Below are positions 1 through 8,291 of a DNA stretch of 30,628 nt, in pieces (positions within the stretch are counted from its first letter, which is position 1; each line of letters starts with the position of its first letter). The position numbers and the translations under genes are program-made. This DNA is from CAYFMP01 sp964344215 (GTDB lineage Bacteria > Pseudomonadota > Alphaproteobacteria > Rhodospirillales > Casp-alpha2): assembly GCA_964344215.1 (NCBI GenBank), contig CAYFMP010000049.1, positions 1 through 30,628 on the forward strand, read 5' to 3'. The notes below the pieces were generated by a model, which worked only from the letters and a program-made list of their open reading frames with translations, was not told the DNA's origin and made no database searches.

Positions 1-45
1 CCGCTCCTTGCCAGGAGACCGGAGAGCGCGTCTCAGCGATTCCAT
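1..45 (-). CDS. possible 5' end of a gene running off the left edge
   Basis: An ATG on the minus strand at 45 opens a frame that stays open for 15 codons to the window edge, reading MESLRRALRSPGKER. It lies 70 bases downstream of the tctA stop in the same direction, so it could be the next gene of that operon. There is no clear ribosome site in front of it and too little protein to assign a family. The rest of 1-117 shows no other feature. Confidence 0.2.
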   Translation of the reverse strand, partial: MESLRRALRSPGKER

Positions 46-117
46 ATCGACGTGAACCGCTCTAACGGGTCCGGGTGCGGGTCGAACACCATCGAGACCC
101 AAACCAGCAGACCGAAT

Positions 118-1806
118 TCAGACCTCCTCGCGAACCTCGGGGCCGTAGACGGCCTCCAGCCGCCAACCGCTGCGTGAGCGCTGCCACAGGGTGTAGGCGC
201 CGAAGCCGAAGACGATGGCGGCGATCAGCGGCCGGACGATGCCGCCCATCAGGAACAGCGGAACGGCGGCGGCGAAACATCCCAGAGGCAGATAGAAGAG
301 CGTCCATTTCATGCGCCCGCGATGCGCCTGGAAGATCGGGAAAATCGCCGAGAAGCCGGCGACGATCAGAAAGAACAGCGACCACGGGCGGGTCACGAAC
401 AGGGTGAGATCGGTGTTGATCGCCATGGCGCGCGACAGGTTCAACTCGGCGATATTGCCGAGCACCACGCCGAGGATCATCGGCGCCAGCGGAAAGCCGA
501 AGTGGCGCATGACGAAGCCGAGGATACCGAACCACAGCAGCGTCCACAGGTCGAAGGTGACGTTGTTCAACGCAAAGACGCCGATGCCGCAGAAGCCGAG
601 GATGACGCCGGCCAGCACGTACATGCGGATCTTGGTAACCAGCACGAAGACCCGTAGCATGACCGATTGCAGAGCGATCATCATGAAGGTTGCGATGAAG
701 AAGGCGATGAATATGGAGTACGCCAGTACCGGGTTGTCGCTGATGAAGTTGGGACTCGGCACAACGTCGTGGATCAACAGGGCGCCGAGCATAACAGCGG
801 CCGTCACGTCGCCGGGGATACCCAAGGCCATCAGGATGATCAGCGCACCGCCCTCGACTGCGTTGTTGGAGCTTTCCGGCGCGATGATGCCGTCGGGGAT
901 GCCGCTGCCGAACTTCTCGGGATGCTTGGAAGCCTTCTTGGCCTGGTCGTAGGCCAGGATGTTGGCGACCGAGCCGCCGGCGCCGGGCAGTATGCCGGTA
1001 AAGACGCCGATGGTGGCCGAGCGAACGACGATCGTCCAGCGCTTGGCGATTTCCTTGAGGGCGCTGAGATGCTCGATGCGGACCCGCACCGAGCGCTTTT
1101 CCGACAGCGATTTGCGCGCCGCGTCGCGGTCGCGAACGTCGCTCAGCAACTGGCTGAACGCAAACAATCCAATGAGGACGGCGATGAAATCGAAACCCTG
1201 TAGGAGGTCGTCATTGCCGAAATTGAACCGAGCCATGCCGATCGCCTCGTCCTCGCCGACAGTCCGCACCAACAGCCCCAGAGCACCCGCGATCAGGCCT
1301 TTGACGATGTTCCTGCCGGCCAGGCTGGCGGTAATGGTGAGCGCGAACATGACCAGCATGAAATAGTCCCAGGGCTGGAACTCGAGCCCGATGCGGGCCA
1401 GTTGCGGAGCCAGGGTCATCAGGCAGATGGCGCTGAATATGCCGCCGAAGAACGACGACCACACCCCGATCCCCAGCGCCAGGCCGGGCTCGCCGCGGCG
1501 CGCCATCGGAAAGCCGTCGAAGGTGGTGGCGACCGACGACGGCGTACCCGGTATGCCGGTCAGGATTCCCGCCATCAGGCCGCCGGACAGACCGCCGACG
1601 AGGACGCTGACCATGGTTGCCAGTCCTTGTTCCGGCGGCATCGAGAAGGTGAACGGCAGGGTTAGGACGACGGCCATGGCGATGGTGAAGCCCGGGATGG
1701 CACCAGCCAACAGACCGCCGGCGACGCCGATCAGCATCAGCGACAGCGTGGTAACGCTGCCGACCGCCTCGACGGCCGCATAGACGTTTAAGAGAATACC
1801 TTCCAT
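118..1806 (-). CDS. tctA: tripartite tricarboxylate transporter, large permease subunit TctA
   Basis: Large membrane subunit of a tripartite tricarboxylate transporter (TTT), which takes up a carboxylate delivered by a periplasmic TctC protein using the ion gradient. The 562-residue protein is almost entirely hydrophobic helices. It carries the family's glycine/proline-rich segment near residues 24-100, with IPGFTIAMAVVLTLPF followed by a GGLSGGL...GIPGTPSSVATTFDGFP stretch, and a second such repeat near 300-370 (GILPGAGGSVANILAYDQAKK). The ATG at 1806 was chosen because a start further upstream would add 36 low-complexity residues that overlap tctB. The C-terminus runs about 50 residues beyond the usual family length of about 500 and adds one or two helices. 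It is the last of tctC-tctB-tctA, with 7 bases to tctB. Substrate cannot be told from sequence. Confidence 0.93.
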   Translation of the reverse strand: MEGILLNVYAAVEAVGSVTTLSLMLIGVAGGLLAGAIPGFTIAMAVVLTLPFTFSMPPEQGLATMVSVLVGGLSGGLMAGILTGIPGTPSSVATTFDGFPMARRGEPGLALGIGVWSSFFGGIFSAICLMTLAPQLARIGLEFQPWDYFMLVMFALTITASLAGRNIVKGLIAGALGLLVRTVGEDEAIGMARFNFGNDDLLQGFDFIAVLIGLFAFSQLLSDVRDRDAARKSLSEKRSVRVRIEHLSALKEIAKRWTIVVRSATIGVFTGILPGAGGSVANILAYDQAKKASKHPEKFGSGIPDGIIAPESSNNAVEGGALIILMALGIPGDVTAAVMLGALLIHDVVPSPNFISDNPVLAYSIFIAFFIATFMMIALQSVMLRVFVLVTKIRMYVLAGVILGFCGIGVFALNNVTFDLWTLLWFGILGFVMRHFGFPLAPMILGVVLGNIAELNLSRAMAINTDLTLFVTRPWSLFFLIVAGFSAIFPIFQAHRGRMKWTLFYLPLGCFAAAVPLFLMGGIVRPLIAAIVFGFGAYTLWQRSRSGWRLEAVYGPEVREEV

Positions 1807-1813
1807 GGCGGCC

Positions 1814-2320
1814 CTAGAACGCGCCGAACAATTCGCCCGACGGCAACAGCACGCCGAGGCCGAAGGTGAACAGCGACCACATGGAGCCGATGGCGACGAC
1901 GGCGACGGCGGCATGCAGGGCCAGTTGGCGGGGCGCCCAACCGCCGAGCAGGGTCAGCAGCAGGAAAACGAACGATATGCCGGCCAGCAGCATGCCGAGA
2001 TAGGGCAGGACGACGAGATAGGCGAGGAACATGCCGAAGCAGATCAGCGGATTGCGCCAGTGGGTCAGCCAGCCCAACACTCCCCGCTCGCGCTCGCTCG
2101 GCATGGCGGCGCCTTCGCGCGCCGCCGCCCCTTGGCTCAGCGACTGCACCAGATAGATCAGCGACAGGAACGCCATAACCCCGATAATGATGCGGGGCCA
2201 GGTGGTCGGCAGCAGGACGCCGTAATCGGGCTGGCGGATATCGAAGCTGGCCCAGAAGAAGATACCGCAGACGACCAGCAGGGCAACGGCGACAACGGCG
2301 TCACGGTTTATTCGCTGCAT
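1814..2320 (-). CDS. tctB: tripartite tricarboxylate transporter, small membrane subunit TctB
   Basis: Small four-helix membrane subunit of the TTT transporter. The 168-residue protein has helices near residues 8-25, 38-58, 85-130 (two) and 140-160. It keeps the family's early hydrophobic motif with a charged segment before it and the 'P.WPR' type turn (LLPTTWPRII) ahead of the second helix. The ATG at 2320 fits the family N-terminus (MQRINRDAVVAVALL); an upstream in-frame ATG would add 16 polar residues. It sits between tctC and tctA in the same direction, as in known tctCBA operons. TctB is poorly conserved in sequence, so the call rests on size, topology and position together. Confidence 0.88.
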   Translation of the reverse strand: MQRINRDAVVAVALLVVCGIFFWASFDIRQPDYGVLLPTTWPRIIIGVMAFLSLIYLVQSLSQGAAAREGAAMPSERERGVLGWLTHWRNPLICFGMFLAYLVVLPYLGMLLAGISFVFLLLTLLGGWAPRQLALHAAVAVVAIGSMWSLFTFGLGVLLPSGELFGAF

Positions 2321-2401
2321 GGCGGCCTCGTTGGAAGAGATCGACGGGCGCGGCTCCGGCCGCCGCAACGGGGCCGGAACCGCGCCCTGACGGTTTTCCG
2401 T

Positions 2402-3385
2402 CTACTTCTTGTACATACCGATCTTGATGGCGACCTTCTCGTGGTCGGCGTAGGTCTTTTCGGCCCACTTGCGATAATCGGCCGGTCCGACCCACTGGAT
2501 GCCGGTGCCCTTGGCTTTCATCTGCTTCAGCAAGTCCGCATCCTCGGACGCCTTCTTCATAAGGTTCGACCAGTATTCGATGTGGTGCTCGGAGGTGCCC
2601 TTCGGCGCCACGATACCGCGCTTCAGGGAATAAACCATATCGACGCCGACCTCTTTCAGGGTCGGCAGGTCGGGCAGCGCCGGATCGCGTTTGTCGGCGG
2701 CGATGGCGTAGGCCTTGAGCTCGCCTGACTCGATATACTTGCGCCCGGAGGCGACGTTCAGCGTGCCGAGTTGGATGGCGCCGGACAACAGCGCCGTCAT
2801 CCGCTCGCGGGTACCGTCATAGGGCACGTAGCTGAACTTCATGCCGGTCAGGTCTTCGAGGATCAGCCACATGAACTGGCTGGTCGAGCCGAAGGTGGCG
2901 CCGGTCTTGATGGTGTTGGGGGCCGCCATGGCGGCATTCTTGAACTCGGCGAAAGTGTTCCACGGAGTGTTTCCGGCGGCGCCGACGATGTCGGGCGTGT
3001 CGGTCAGCAGTGCCACCGTGTCGAAGGCCGGGAACGTGAAGTCGATGCGGCCGTTCAGGAAACTGGTGATGGCGCTCTGGTGAATGGCGAAAAGCGTGCA
3101 GCCGTCGGGCTTCGACTTGGCCGCTTCCTTGGCGCCCTTGTTGCCGCCCTGGCCGGGAACGGTGACGACCTTGAACTTCGACGGCGCGTCCATCTTCTGG
3201 ATGGTTTTCTCATAGATCGAGAACAGCACGTGTGTGCCGCCGCCGGCTTTCCACGGAACGATCAATTTGGCGGTCGAGCATTTCGGGGCTTCCGGATGGG
3301 CGACCGCGGCGCCCGGCGCCAGCGCCAACGCCGCGACACTGAGTACAGCGCCCGCGACAATGGTCTGAATTAGGTTCTTTCTCAT
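2402..3385 (-). CDS. tctC: TctC/Bug-family periplasmic substrate-binding protein
   Basis: Periplasmic solute-binding protein that captures the substrate and hands it to TctAB. The 327 residues begin with a Sec signal peptide (MRKNLIQ, then a hydrophobic core, with cleavage probably after AAVAHP near residue 30). The mature part shows Bug-family signatures: a tripartite motif near 40-75 (IVPWKAGGGTH), a GQGGNKGAKEAAKSKPDG loop near 78-95, and TFGSTSQFMW with VPYDGTRERMTALLSGAIQLG near 165-210. A strong ribosome site (GGGAGGAA) lies 4 bases before the ATG. It leads the tctCBA operon; the aspartate-dehydrogenase-like gene lies 145 bases upstream in the same direction. Bug proteins bind many carboxylates and amides, so the ligand is open; the neighbour suggests an amino- or dicarboxylate (inference). 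Confidence 0.93.
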   Translation of the reverse strand: MRKNLIQTIVAGAVLSVAALALAPGAAVAHPEAPKCSTAKLIVPWKAGGGTHVLFSIYEKTIQKMDAPSKFKVVTVPGQGGNKGAKEAAKSKPDGCTLFAIHQSAITSFLNGRIDFTFPAFDTVALLTDTPDIVGAAGNTPWNTFAEFKNAAMAAPNTIKTGATFGSTSQFMWLILEDLTGMKFSYVPYDGTRERMTALLSGAIQLGTLNVASGRKYIESGELKAYAIAADKRDPALPDLPTLKEVGVDMVYSLKRGIVAPKGTSEHHIEYWSNLMKKASEDADLLKQMKAKGTGIQWVGPADYRKWAEKTYADHEKVAIKIGMYKK

Positions 3386-3446
3386 GATTTCCTCCCAGTT
3401 GGGGTCCCGTCCGGGACAGGTTCGTTGAATTGGATAGACCGCATTC

Positions 3447-3480
3447 TAGAGCATGATTCGGGAAAAAACCAAATTCCCGG
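3447..3480. repeat. possible dispersed intergenic element with a short hairpin
   Basis: The gap between the aspartate-dehydrogenase-like gene and tctC holds TCTAGAGCATGATTCGGG followed by a 6-bp inverted repeat (CGGGAA at 3459-3464, TTCCCG at 3474-3479, loop of nine). A very similar AGAGCATGATTC start is found in short intergenic repeats of several alphaproteobacteria (from memory, not checked). There is no T-run after the stem on the minus strand, so it is not a typical terminator. Confidence 0.3.
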
Positions 3481-3530
3481 CTCTCGGCCTCTATCTCAGC
3501 TCAAAGAGGCGTTCGGCACCCTTCCCGACC

Positions 3531-4331
3531 TCAGAACCCAACGTTCAAAGGCGCCGTCAGAGCGCGCAGGGTCGAGACGACGCTCTGCGCCACGATGCGT
3601 CCGGTGCGGGGGTTGTCGTCGCTGGGCACGTTCTCGATTTTCATCTCGAAGCGGGCGCTGTCGGCATCGACCTTGATGTGATGGGTGTTGCGCTCGATCC
3701 CGGGATCGGCCCAAATCTCGACCCGGGTAGCGTCCGGCCCGATACCGGCCAGGCTGAGAGCGACGGCGACGTTGACGTTGGCCGGGAACCCCATGACCGC
3801 ATCGCGGGCGCTGCCTTCGAACACCAAGGTCGGTTCGCGAAGGGCCTCCAGGTCGATGCCGTTCTCCTCGATGTAGGGGGCGCCGGCCAAGCCGCGGGGC
3901 GGCTTGCGGGTCACCATGGTGAGCTCACGGATATCCCCTTCGGCGGCGGCGCGAACCGCATCGAGCCCGATCAGGGCGCCGCTCGGCACCAGGATGCGGG
4001 CGCCGGTCTCCGCCGCCCGCCCGACCAGGTCGAAGTGATCCAACAGCGCGCCGACGCTCAGCGTAACCAGGGTCCGGCCGGCTTCGACGGCAGGCTTCGC
4101 GACATCGGCGAAGACGGCTGCCGGCGCGCATTCGACGACGACGTCGGCGGCGCCGGCCAGGGCATCGAGCGCTACGATCTCGACCGGACCCTTGAGGCCG
4201 GCCACATGCTCCGCCGCACGGGCCTCGTCGCGGGCCGAAACGGCGGCCAGCCGAAGTCCCGGAATTCCTTCGTCGAGACGGACGGCGACGGCACGGCCGA
4301 TCGTACCGAATCCGCCGATGCCGACCTTCAA
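3531..4331 (-). CDS. nadX: aspartate dehydrogenase-like NAD(P)-dependent oxidoreductase
   Basis: Member of the L-aspartate dehydrogenase family (DUF108), which interconverts L-aspartate and iminosuccinate/oxaloacetate with NAD(P). The 266-residue protein starts with a Rossmann nucleotide loop (VGIGGFGTIG, residues 3-12). It has an ECAP segment near 67-70, a glycine-rich SGALIGLDAV loop near 117-126, the FPANVNVAVAL helix (182-192), and the family's catalytic-region motif ending in NTHHI (215-219) with paired histidines. I chose a TTG start at 4331: GGAAAGG lies just upstream and the protein then begins two residues before the Rossmann strand. An ATG at 4376 would add 15 residues and has no ribosome site. 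It lies upstream of tctCBA in the same direction. In some bacteria it feeds NAD synthesis; here the transporter suggests catabolism (inference). Confidence 0.85.
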   Translation of the reverse strand: MKVGIGGFGTIGRAVAVRLDEGIPGLRLAAVSARDEARAAEHVAGLKGPVEIVALDALAGAADVVVECAPAAVFADVAKPAVEAGRTLVTLSVGALLDHFDLVGRAAETGARILVPSGALIGLDAVRAAAEGDIRELTMVTRKPPRGLAGAPYIEENGIDLEALREPTLVFEGSARDAVMGFPANVNVAVALSLAGIGPDATRVEIWADPGIERNTHHIKVDADSARFEMKIENVPSDDNPRTGRIVAQSVVSTLRALTAPLNVGF

Positions 4332-4529
4332 TTGTTGCCTTTCCGTCAATCTCTTGATCCTCAGCCATTGCCGCATTGCCGGCGCGTCACCGAACCGTCG
4401 GCAATCGTACCGACGATGTAGGCCGGATGATAGAGCGATTCAGCCGGCCGCCGACACCGGCCCGGCCCTTGACGGCGGCCTTGCGATCAGCGACCGTCCG
4501 GTGCCGTTCATTTCCGGGAGAACCGTTCG

Positions 4530-5408
4530 ATGCCTGCTGACACCGTTGCCGTTTTGATGCCGGGCGATATGGGCCACGCCGTCGGCGGCGCACTCGTTCG
4601 ACACGGCCACGACGTCGTTACCTGTCTCGACGGCCGCAGCGACCACACGCGGCGGCTGGCCGCCAAGGCTGGCTTGCGCGATGTCGGCAGTCTTGATGCG
4701 GTCGTCGGCGAAGCCGTGCTCGTCCTGTCGATCCTGCCACCCACCCAGGCCCTTGCGCTGGCCAGGGAGGTTGCCGAAGCGATGACGCGGGGCGCTGCCA
4801 AGCCGGTCTATGTCGATTGCAACGCCGTCGCACCGGCTACGGTCGAGGAAATTGCCGCGGTCATCGGGGAAGCCGGGGCGCCGTTCATCGATGCCGGTAT
4901 CATCGGCACCAAACCGGACGGCGGACCGGGCCCGCGGTTCTACGTTTCCGGAGCCGATACCGGGCCGATGGCGGCTCTCGACGGCAAGGACTTTCAGGTC
5001 AAGGCGATCGGCGCCGAGCCGGGCCGCGCATCGGCCCTGAAGATGTGCTACGCCGGGCTCACCAAGGGCACCTGGACGCTGCAAACGGCCGTCCTGCTGG
5101 CGGCCGAGGCACAAGGCCTGAGCGAGAAGCTGCGGGACGAGTTACAGTACAGCCAGGCGCCGACCTATGCGATGATGGAGGCCCGTGTCCCGAGGCTGCC
5201 GGCCGATTCGGGGCGCTGGATCGGCGAAATGGAGGAGATCGCCAAGACCTTCGCCGCGGCCGGCGTCACGCCCGGATTTCACGAGGGTGCGGCCGCCATC
5301 TTCAGGCTGCTCTCCGAGACGCCGTTCGCCGCCGAGACCCGCGACACCATCGACGAGTCGCGAACGCTCGCCGAAACGGTGCATGAGGCCGCCCGGCGTC
5401 TGACGTAA
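4530..5408 (+). CDS. NAD(P)-dependent oxidoreductase with DUF1932 C-terminal domain
   Basis: Two-domain dehydrogenase of the 6-phosphogluconate/3-hydroxyisobutyrate dehydrogenase superfamily. Residues 1-165 form the NAD-binding domain, beginning VAVLMPGDMGHAVGGAL, a variant of the usual GxGxMG loop. Next come SILPPTQAL near 67-75 and VDCNAVAP near 94-101. Residues 185-270 match the helical DUF1932 domain, with the conserved ALKMCYAGLTKGTWTLQ segment whose lysine is the usual catalytic position. A GGGAG site precedes the ATG. The gene diverges from the aspartate-dehydrogenase-like gene across a 198-base gap and its stop lies 3 bases from that of the response regulator on the other strand. DUF1932 enzymes are often linked to sugar-acid or hydroxy-acid breakdown; the substrate here is unknown. 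Confidence 0.82.
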   Translation: MPADTVAVLMPGDMGHAVGGALVRHGHDVVTCLDGRSDHTRRLAAKAGLRDVGSLDAVVGEAVLVLSILPPTQALALAREVAEAMTRGAAKPVYVDCNAVAPATVEEIAAVIGEAGAPFIDAGIIGTKPDGGPGPRFYVSGADTGPMAALDGKDFQVKAIGAEPGRASALKMCYAGLTKGTWTLQTAVLLAAEAQGLSEKLRDELQYSQAPTYAMMEARVPRLPADSGRWIGEMEEIAKTFAAAGVTPGFHEGAAAIFRLLSETPFAAETRDTIDESRTLAETVHEAARRLT

Positions 5409-5411
5409 TCC

Positions 5412-6101
5412 TCAAGCGGTATTCGAAAGGCCGTCGGGTTGCTCTGTGGTAAGCCCCAGTGAGGCTGCCTTGACAACCGCCTGCGTGCGGTTCGACGACT
5501 TCAGGACCTTCAGGAGCGCCGTTACGTGGAGCTTGACCGTGCCTTCGGCCAAACCCAGTTCGCGAGCGATTTCCTTGTTGGACAGGCCGCGCGCCAGCAG
5601 GCCGAGGACATCGAACTGACGTGGCGTCAGGCGTGGCTTGGCGTTAGCGCCCGTGGTCTCGGCCTCGCCGTCGGTTTCGGGCTGGTCGTGCCCGACCAGG
5701 CTGGGCGGCAGGTAGAAGCCGCCGGCGACAATGAGCCCGAGCGCGTTGACGAAAACATCGCGGTTCAGGGTCTTGGGGATAAACCCCGACGCCCCGCACT
5801 GCATGGCGCGGCGGATCTGGCGGCGGTCCTCATGCCCTGAAACCACCACCACCGGCACTTCGTCGAGTACCCGGCACAAAGCCCCCAACCCTTCGAAGTC
5901 CTCCATACCGGGCATCGACAGGTCGATCAGGGCAATGCTGAAACCTTGGTGGTCGTTGGCCAGCCGCAACGCTTCCACGTAGTCGCCGGCCTCGACGATC
6001 TCGGCGTCGTTGTCGAGAGCAGTAAGAACGAGCCGTAGTCCCTCTCGAAACAAGGCATGATCGTCAGCCAACAGGATCTTGACGTGTTTCGGTGTAGGCA
6101 C
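5412..6101 (-). CDS. LuxR/NarL-family response regulator
   Basis: Two-component response regulator of 229 residues. The receiver domain (about 6-122) has the acidic pair D13/D14, phosphoacceptor D60 (in IALIDLSMPGM) and the conserved lysine K110 (FIPK). A 30-residue polar linker leads to a LuxR-type helix-turn-helix (157-214) with the classical LTPRQFDVLGLLARGLSNKEIARELG opening (split here at G174/L175 of the turn). The start is GTG at 6101, with AGGAG six bases upstream. The gene is an orphan: the adjacent histidine kinase upstream belongs to the petR-like operon, 143 bases away. That gap is AT-rich around 6155-6180 and contains TACAAT/TAATAT-type -10 candidates, so the gene may have its own promoter. 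Target genes cannot be told. Confidence 0.93.
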   Translation of the reverse strand: MPTPKHVKILLADDHALFREGLRLVLTALDNDAEIVEAGDYVEALRLANDHQGFSIALIDLSMPGMEDFEGLGALCRVLDEVPVVVVSGHEDRRQIRRAMQCGASGFIPKTLNRDVFVNALGLIVAGGFYLPPSLVGHDQPETDGEAETTGANAKPRLTPRQFDVLGLLARGLSNKEIARELGLAEGTVKLHVTALLKVLKSSNRTQAVVKAASLGLTTEQPDGLSNTA

Positions 6102-6244
6102 CTGAAACTCCTGGCGTTTGGGCCGCGTAAAGGGGATTCAGCGTACCCCGGAATCATATTATTGTATGCGATTCGCCTTTAAGATGCCACCCCCTTAAAC
6201 CTGGCCCCTCGGCCCGGCGACGGAATCAAAAGAAAATCAAGGAG

Positions 6245-7558
6245 TTACAATGGTATCCGCAACGACGCTCGCAGACCGCCGTTGGGCGAGTCGCTCAAGA
6301 GGATATCACCGCCGTGGCCGCGGATCACGTCGCGGGCTATAGTCAGCCCCAGGCCGACGCCGCCGGTACCGGGGTTGCGTGATCCCTCGACCCGATAAAA
6401 GGGCTTGAAGACGTGAATGCGCTCGTCCTCGGGAATGCCGGGGCCGTCATCGTCGATGGTGATCTCGACCGAGTCGCCGCGTTGTCCGGCCCGTACCGAA
6501 ACGTGTTTGGCGTAGCGGATGGCGTTGTCGACCAAGTTGGTAACGCAGCGCTTAAAGGCTGCCGGGCGCAGCGGCAGGACGATATCGCCCTCGGTGTGCA
6601 GGTCGATTGCACCGCCCTTGCGCCGGGCTTGCTGGGCGGTGTCCTCCAGCAGCGTCGACAGATTGGTCGGCCGCGGCGTTTCGGCGCCCTCGCCGCGGGC
6701 AAACGCGAGATACCCCTCAAGCATGTGTTCCATTTCGGCAATGTCGGCCTTCAGGTCCTCGACGGCGTCGCCGCCATCGAGCATCTCCAGTTCCAACTTC
6801 ATACGGGTCAACGGTGTGCGCAGGTCGTGCGAGACTCCGGCCAACATGTCGGTGCGTTGGGCGATCTGGCGGTCGATCCTCTCGCGCATGGCGAGGAACG
6901 CGGTCGCCGCCTGGCGCACCTCGCGCGCGCCTTCCGGCTTGAAAGCCGGGGCCTCGCGGCCCTTGCCGAAGTGGTCAGCCGCCTCAGCCAGGCGGCGGAT
7001 CGGCTTGACCTGATTGCGCATGAAGATTGTGGCGACGGCGAACAGGATCAGCGATGTGCCGACCATCCAGATCACGAACACGTAGGCCGTCGTGCTGAAC
7101 AGACGTTTGCGCGAGGTGACGATGGTGAGTACGCCGTCCGCCAACTGCACGTCGATGACGACGTGGCGCGGCCGGCTGTCGGTATCGATGCGGAACGGCT
7201 TTCGCACCGATTCCCGCATCGCCTTGATTAGCATCGTCTCCATCAAGCCGCCGCCGACCGGCGGTTCATTGGCCAGCACCCCACCGTCCTCGAAAGACGT
7301 CCCGAACTGCATGTGATCGTTGGATAGGTCGAAGATCCACAGGCGGTTTACGGGTTCGGGATAGCGGCGCATGAGATCGACGACGGAGGCGATGTCGCCG
7401 GCGACGCTGCGGGCCAGCCTCAATGTCACCTTGTCCCAGTGGGTCTCGAAGAAGATGACGCCGGAAACCAGTTGCAGGAGGATCAGCGGCGTCACGATGA
7501 TCATCAACGACCGCCCAAACAGGCTCTTGGGCAAAAACCGTTTGACGGTGGAACTCAT
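6245..7558 (-). CDS. EnvZ-like sensor histidine kinase
   Basis: Inner-membrane sensor kinase of 437 residues. A first transmembrane helix lies near 17-37, a periplasmic sensor domain at about 38-155, a second helix near 157-180, and a HAMP linker near 181-232. The dimerisation/phosphoacceptor box has H244 (GVSHDLRTPLTRMKLELEM). The ATPase domain follows with the N box around N345 (NLVDNAIRYA), the G1 box DDDGPGIP (370-376) and the G2 box GTGGVGLGL (397-405), so all catalytic motifs are intact. It starts 15 bases after the petR-like response regulator stop, so the two are translated together and are almost certainly partners. Overall layout and HAMP/HisKA order match EnvZ-type kinases. The signal sensed is unknown. 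Confidence 0.94.
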   Translation of the reverse strand: MSSTVKRFLPKSLFGRSLMIIVTPLILLQLVSGVIFFETHWDKVTLRLARSVAGDIASVVDLMRRYPEPVNRLWIFDLSNDHMQFGTSFEDGGVLANEPPVGGGLMETMLIKAMRESVRKPFRIDTDSRPRHVVIDVQLADGVLTIVTSRKRLFSTTAYVFVIWMVGTSLILFAVATIFMRNQVKPIRRLAEAADHFGKGREAPAFKPEGAREVRQAATAFLAMRERIDRQIAQRTDMLAGVSHDLRTPLTRMKLELEMLDGGDAVEDLKADIAEMEHMLEGYLAFARGEGAETPRPTNLSTLLEDTAQQARRKGGAIDLHTEGDIVLPLRPAAFKRCVTNLVDNAIRYAKHVSVRAGQRGDSVEITIDDDGPGIPEDERIHVFKPFYRVEGSRNPGTGGVGLGLTIARDVIRGHGGDILLSDSPNGGLRASLRIPL

Positions 7559-7573
7559 CGGCAGCGGCTCTCC

Positions 7574-8266
7574 TCAATCGGGGCGCAGAACGTAACCCTT
7601 GCCGCGCACGGTCTGCAAATAGCGCGGCAGTTTCGGGTCGGGTTCGATCTTTCGCCGAAGCCGCGTGACCTGGACGTCGACGGCGCGACCGCCGCCGCTC
7701 GCCCCGGTCAACTCGATCAGCTGCTCGCGACTCAGCGTCTCGCCGGGCCGCCGGGCCAGGGCACCGAGCAGAGCCGCCTCGAGGTCGGTCAGGCGGACCG
7801 GCTGGCCGTCGAGTCTGAGCTCGGCACGGGCCGGCTCGAACAAGACAGCGCCGAGGCGAATTTCGGCTGGGGGCTCCTCTGGTGTCGGCAATCGCTTCAG
7901 AATGTTGTTCAGCCGCAATAACAGCTCACGGGGCTCGAACGGTTTCGCCAAGTAATCGTCGGCACCGTGCTCGAGGCCGGCGATGCGGTCTTCGACCTCG
8001 CCCATCGCCGTCAGCATGAGAATCGGAACCGAACTGCGGTCGCGCAGCCAAGCCGCGAAATCGAGACCGTTCTCGCCCGGCATCATCAGGTCGAGGACGA
8101 TGATGTCGAAGGCCAGCGTATCCATCTTGGTCCGTGCATCGGCGGCGTCCGACGCCATTGCCACGACGAAGCCGTTCTCGGTCAGGAACTTGCCCAACAG
8201 GTCGCGCAGCCGGTCGTCGTCGTCGACAACCAGGACATGGGGAAGATCGGCGTCCAATTCATTCAC
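7574..8266 (-). CDS. petR: PetR-like OmpR-family response regulator
   Basis: OmpR/PhoB-family response regulator of 230 residues. The receiver has an acidic cluster at 15-18 (VVDDDD), phosphoacceptor D59 (VLDLMMPGENG) and K108 (AKPFEPRELLLR). A winged-helix DNA-binding domain fills about 135-228 and ends RYLQTVRGKGYVLRPD. I chose GTG at 8266, with GGAGG 10 bases ahead; an upstream ATG would overlap the MarR gene and add 17 unconserved residues. It follows the MarR-type gene by 25 bases and precedes the kinase by 15. A MarR-family gene directly followed by an OmpR-type regulator is the petP-petR arrangement described in Rhodobacter capsulatus, there upstream of petABC; no petABC is seen here. 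The symbol rests on context as much as on sequence. Confidence 0.88.
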   Translation of the reverse strand: MNELDADLPHVLVVDDDDRLRDLLGKFLTENGFVVAMASDAADARTKMDTLAFDIIVLDLMMPGENGLDFAAWLRDRSSVPILMLTAMGEVEDRIAGLEHGADDYLAKPFEPRELLLRLNNILKRLPTPEEPPAEIRLGAVLFEPARAELRLDGQPVRLTDLEAALLGALARRPGETLSREQLIELTGASGGGRAVDVQVTRLRRKIEPDPKLPRYLQTVRGKGYVLRPD

Positions 8267-8291
8267 GCGGGTGGCCTCCGTCGGCTTGGTT

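Noticed and set aside
1805..2728. Plus-strand frame of 307 codons opposite tctB/tctC
   Set aside because: It is glutamine/arginine/glycine-rich low-complexity translation of the antisense strand, crossing two well-supported genes.
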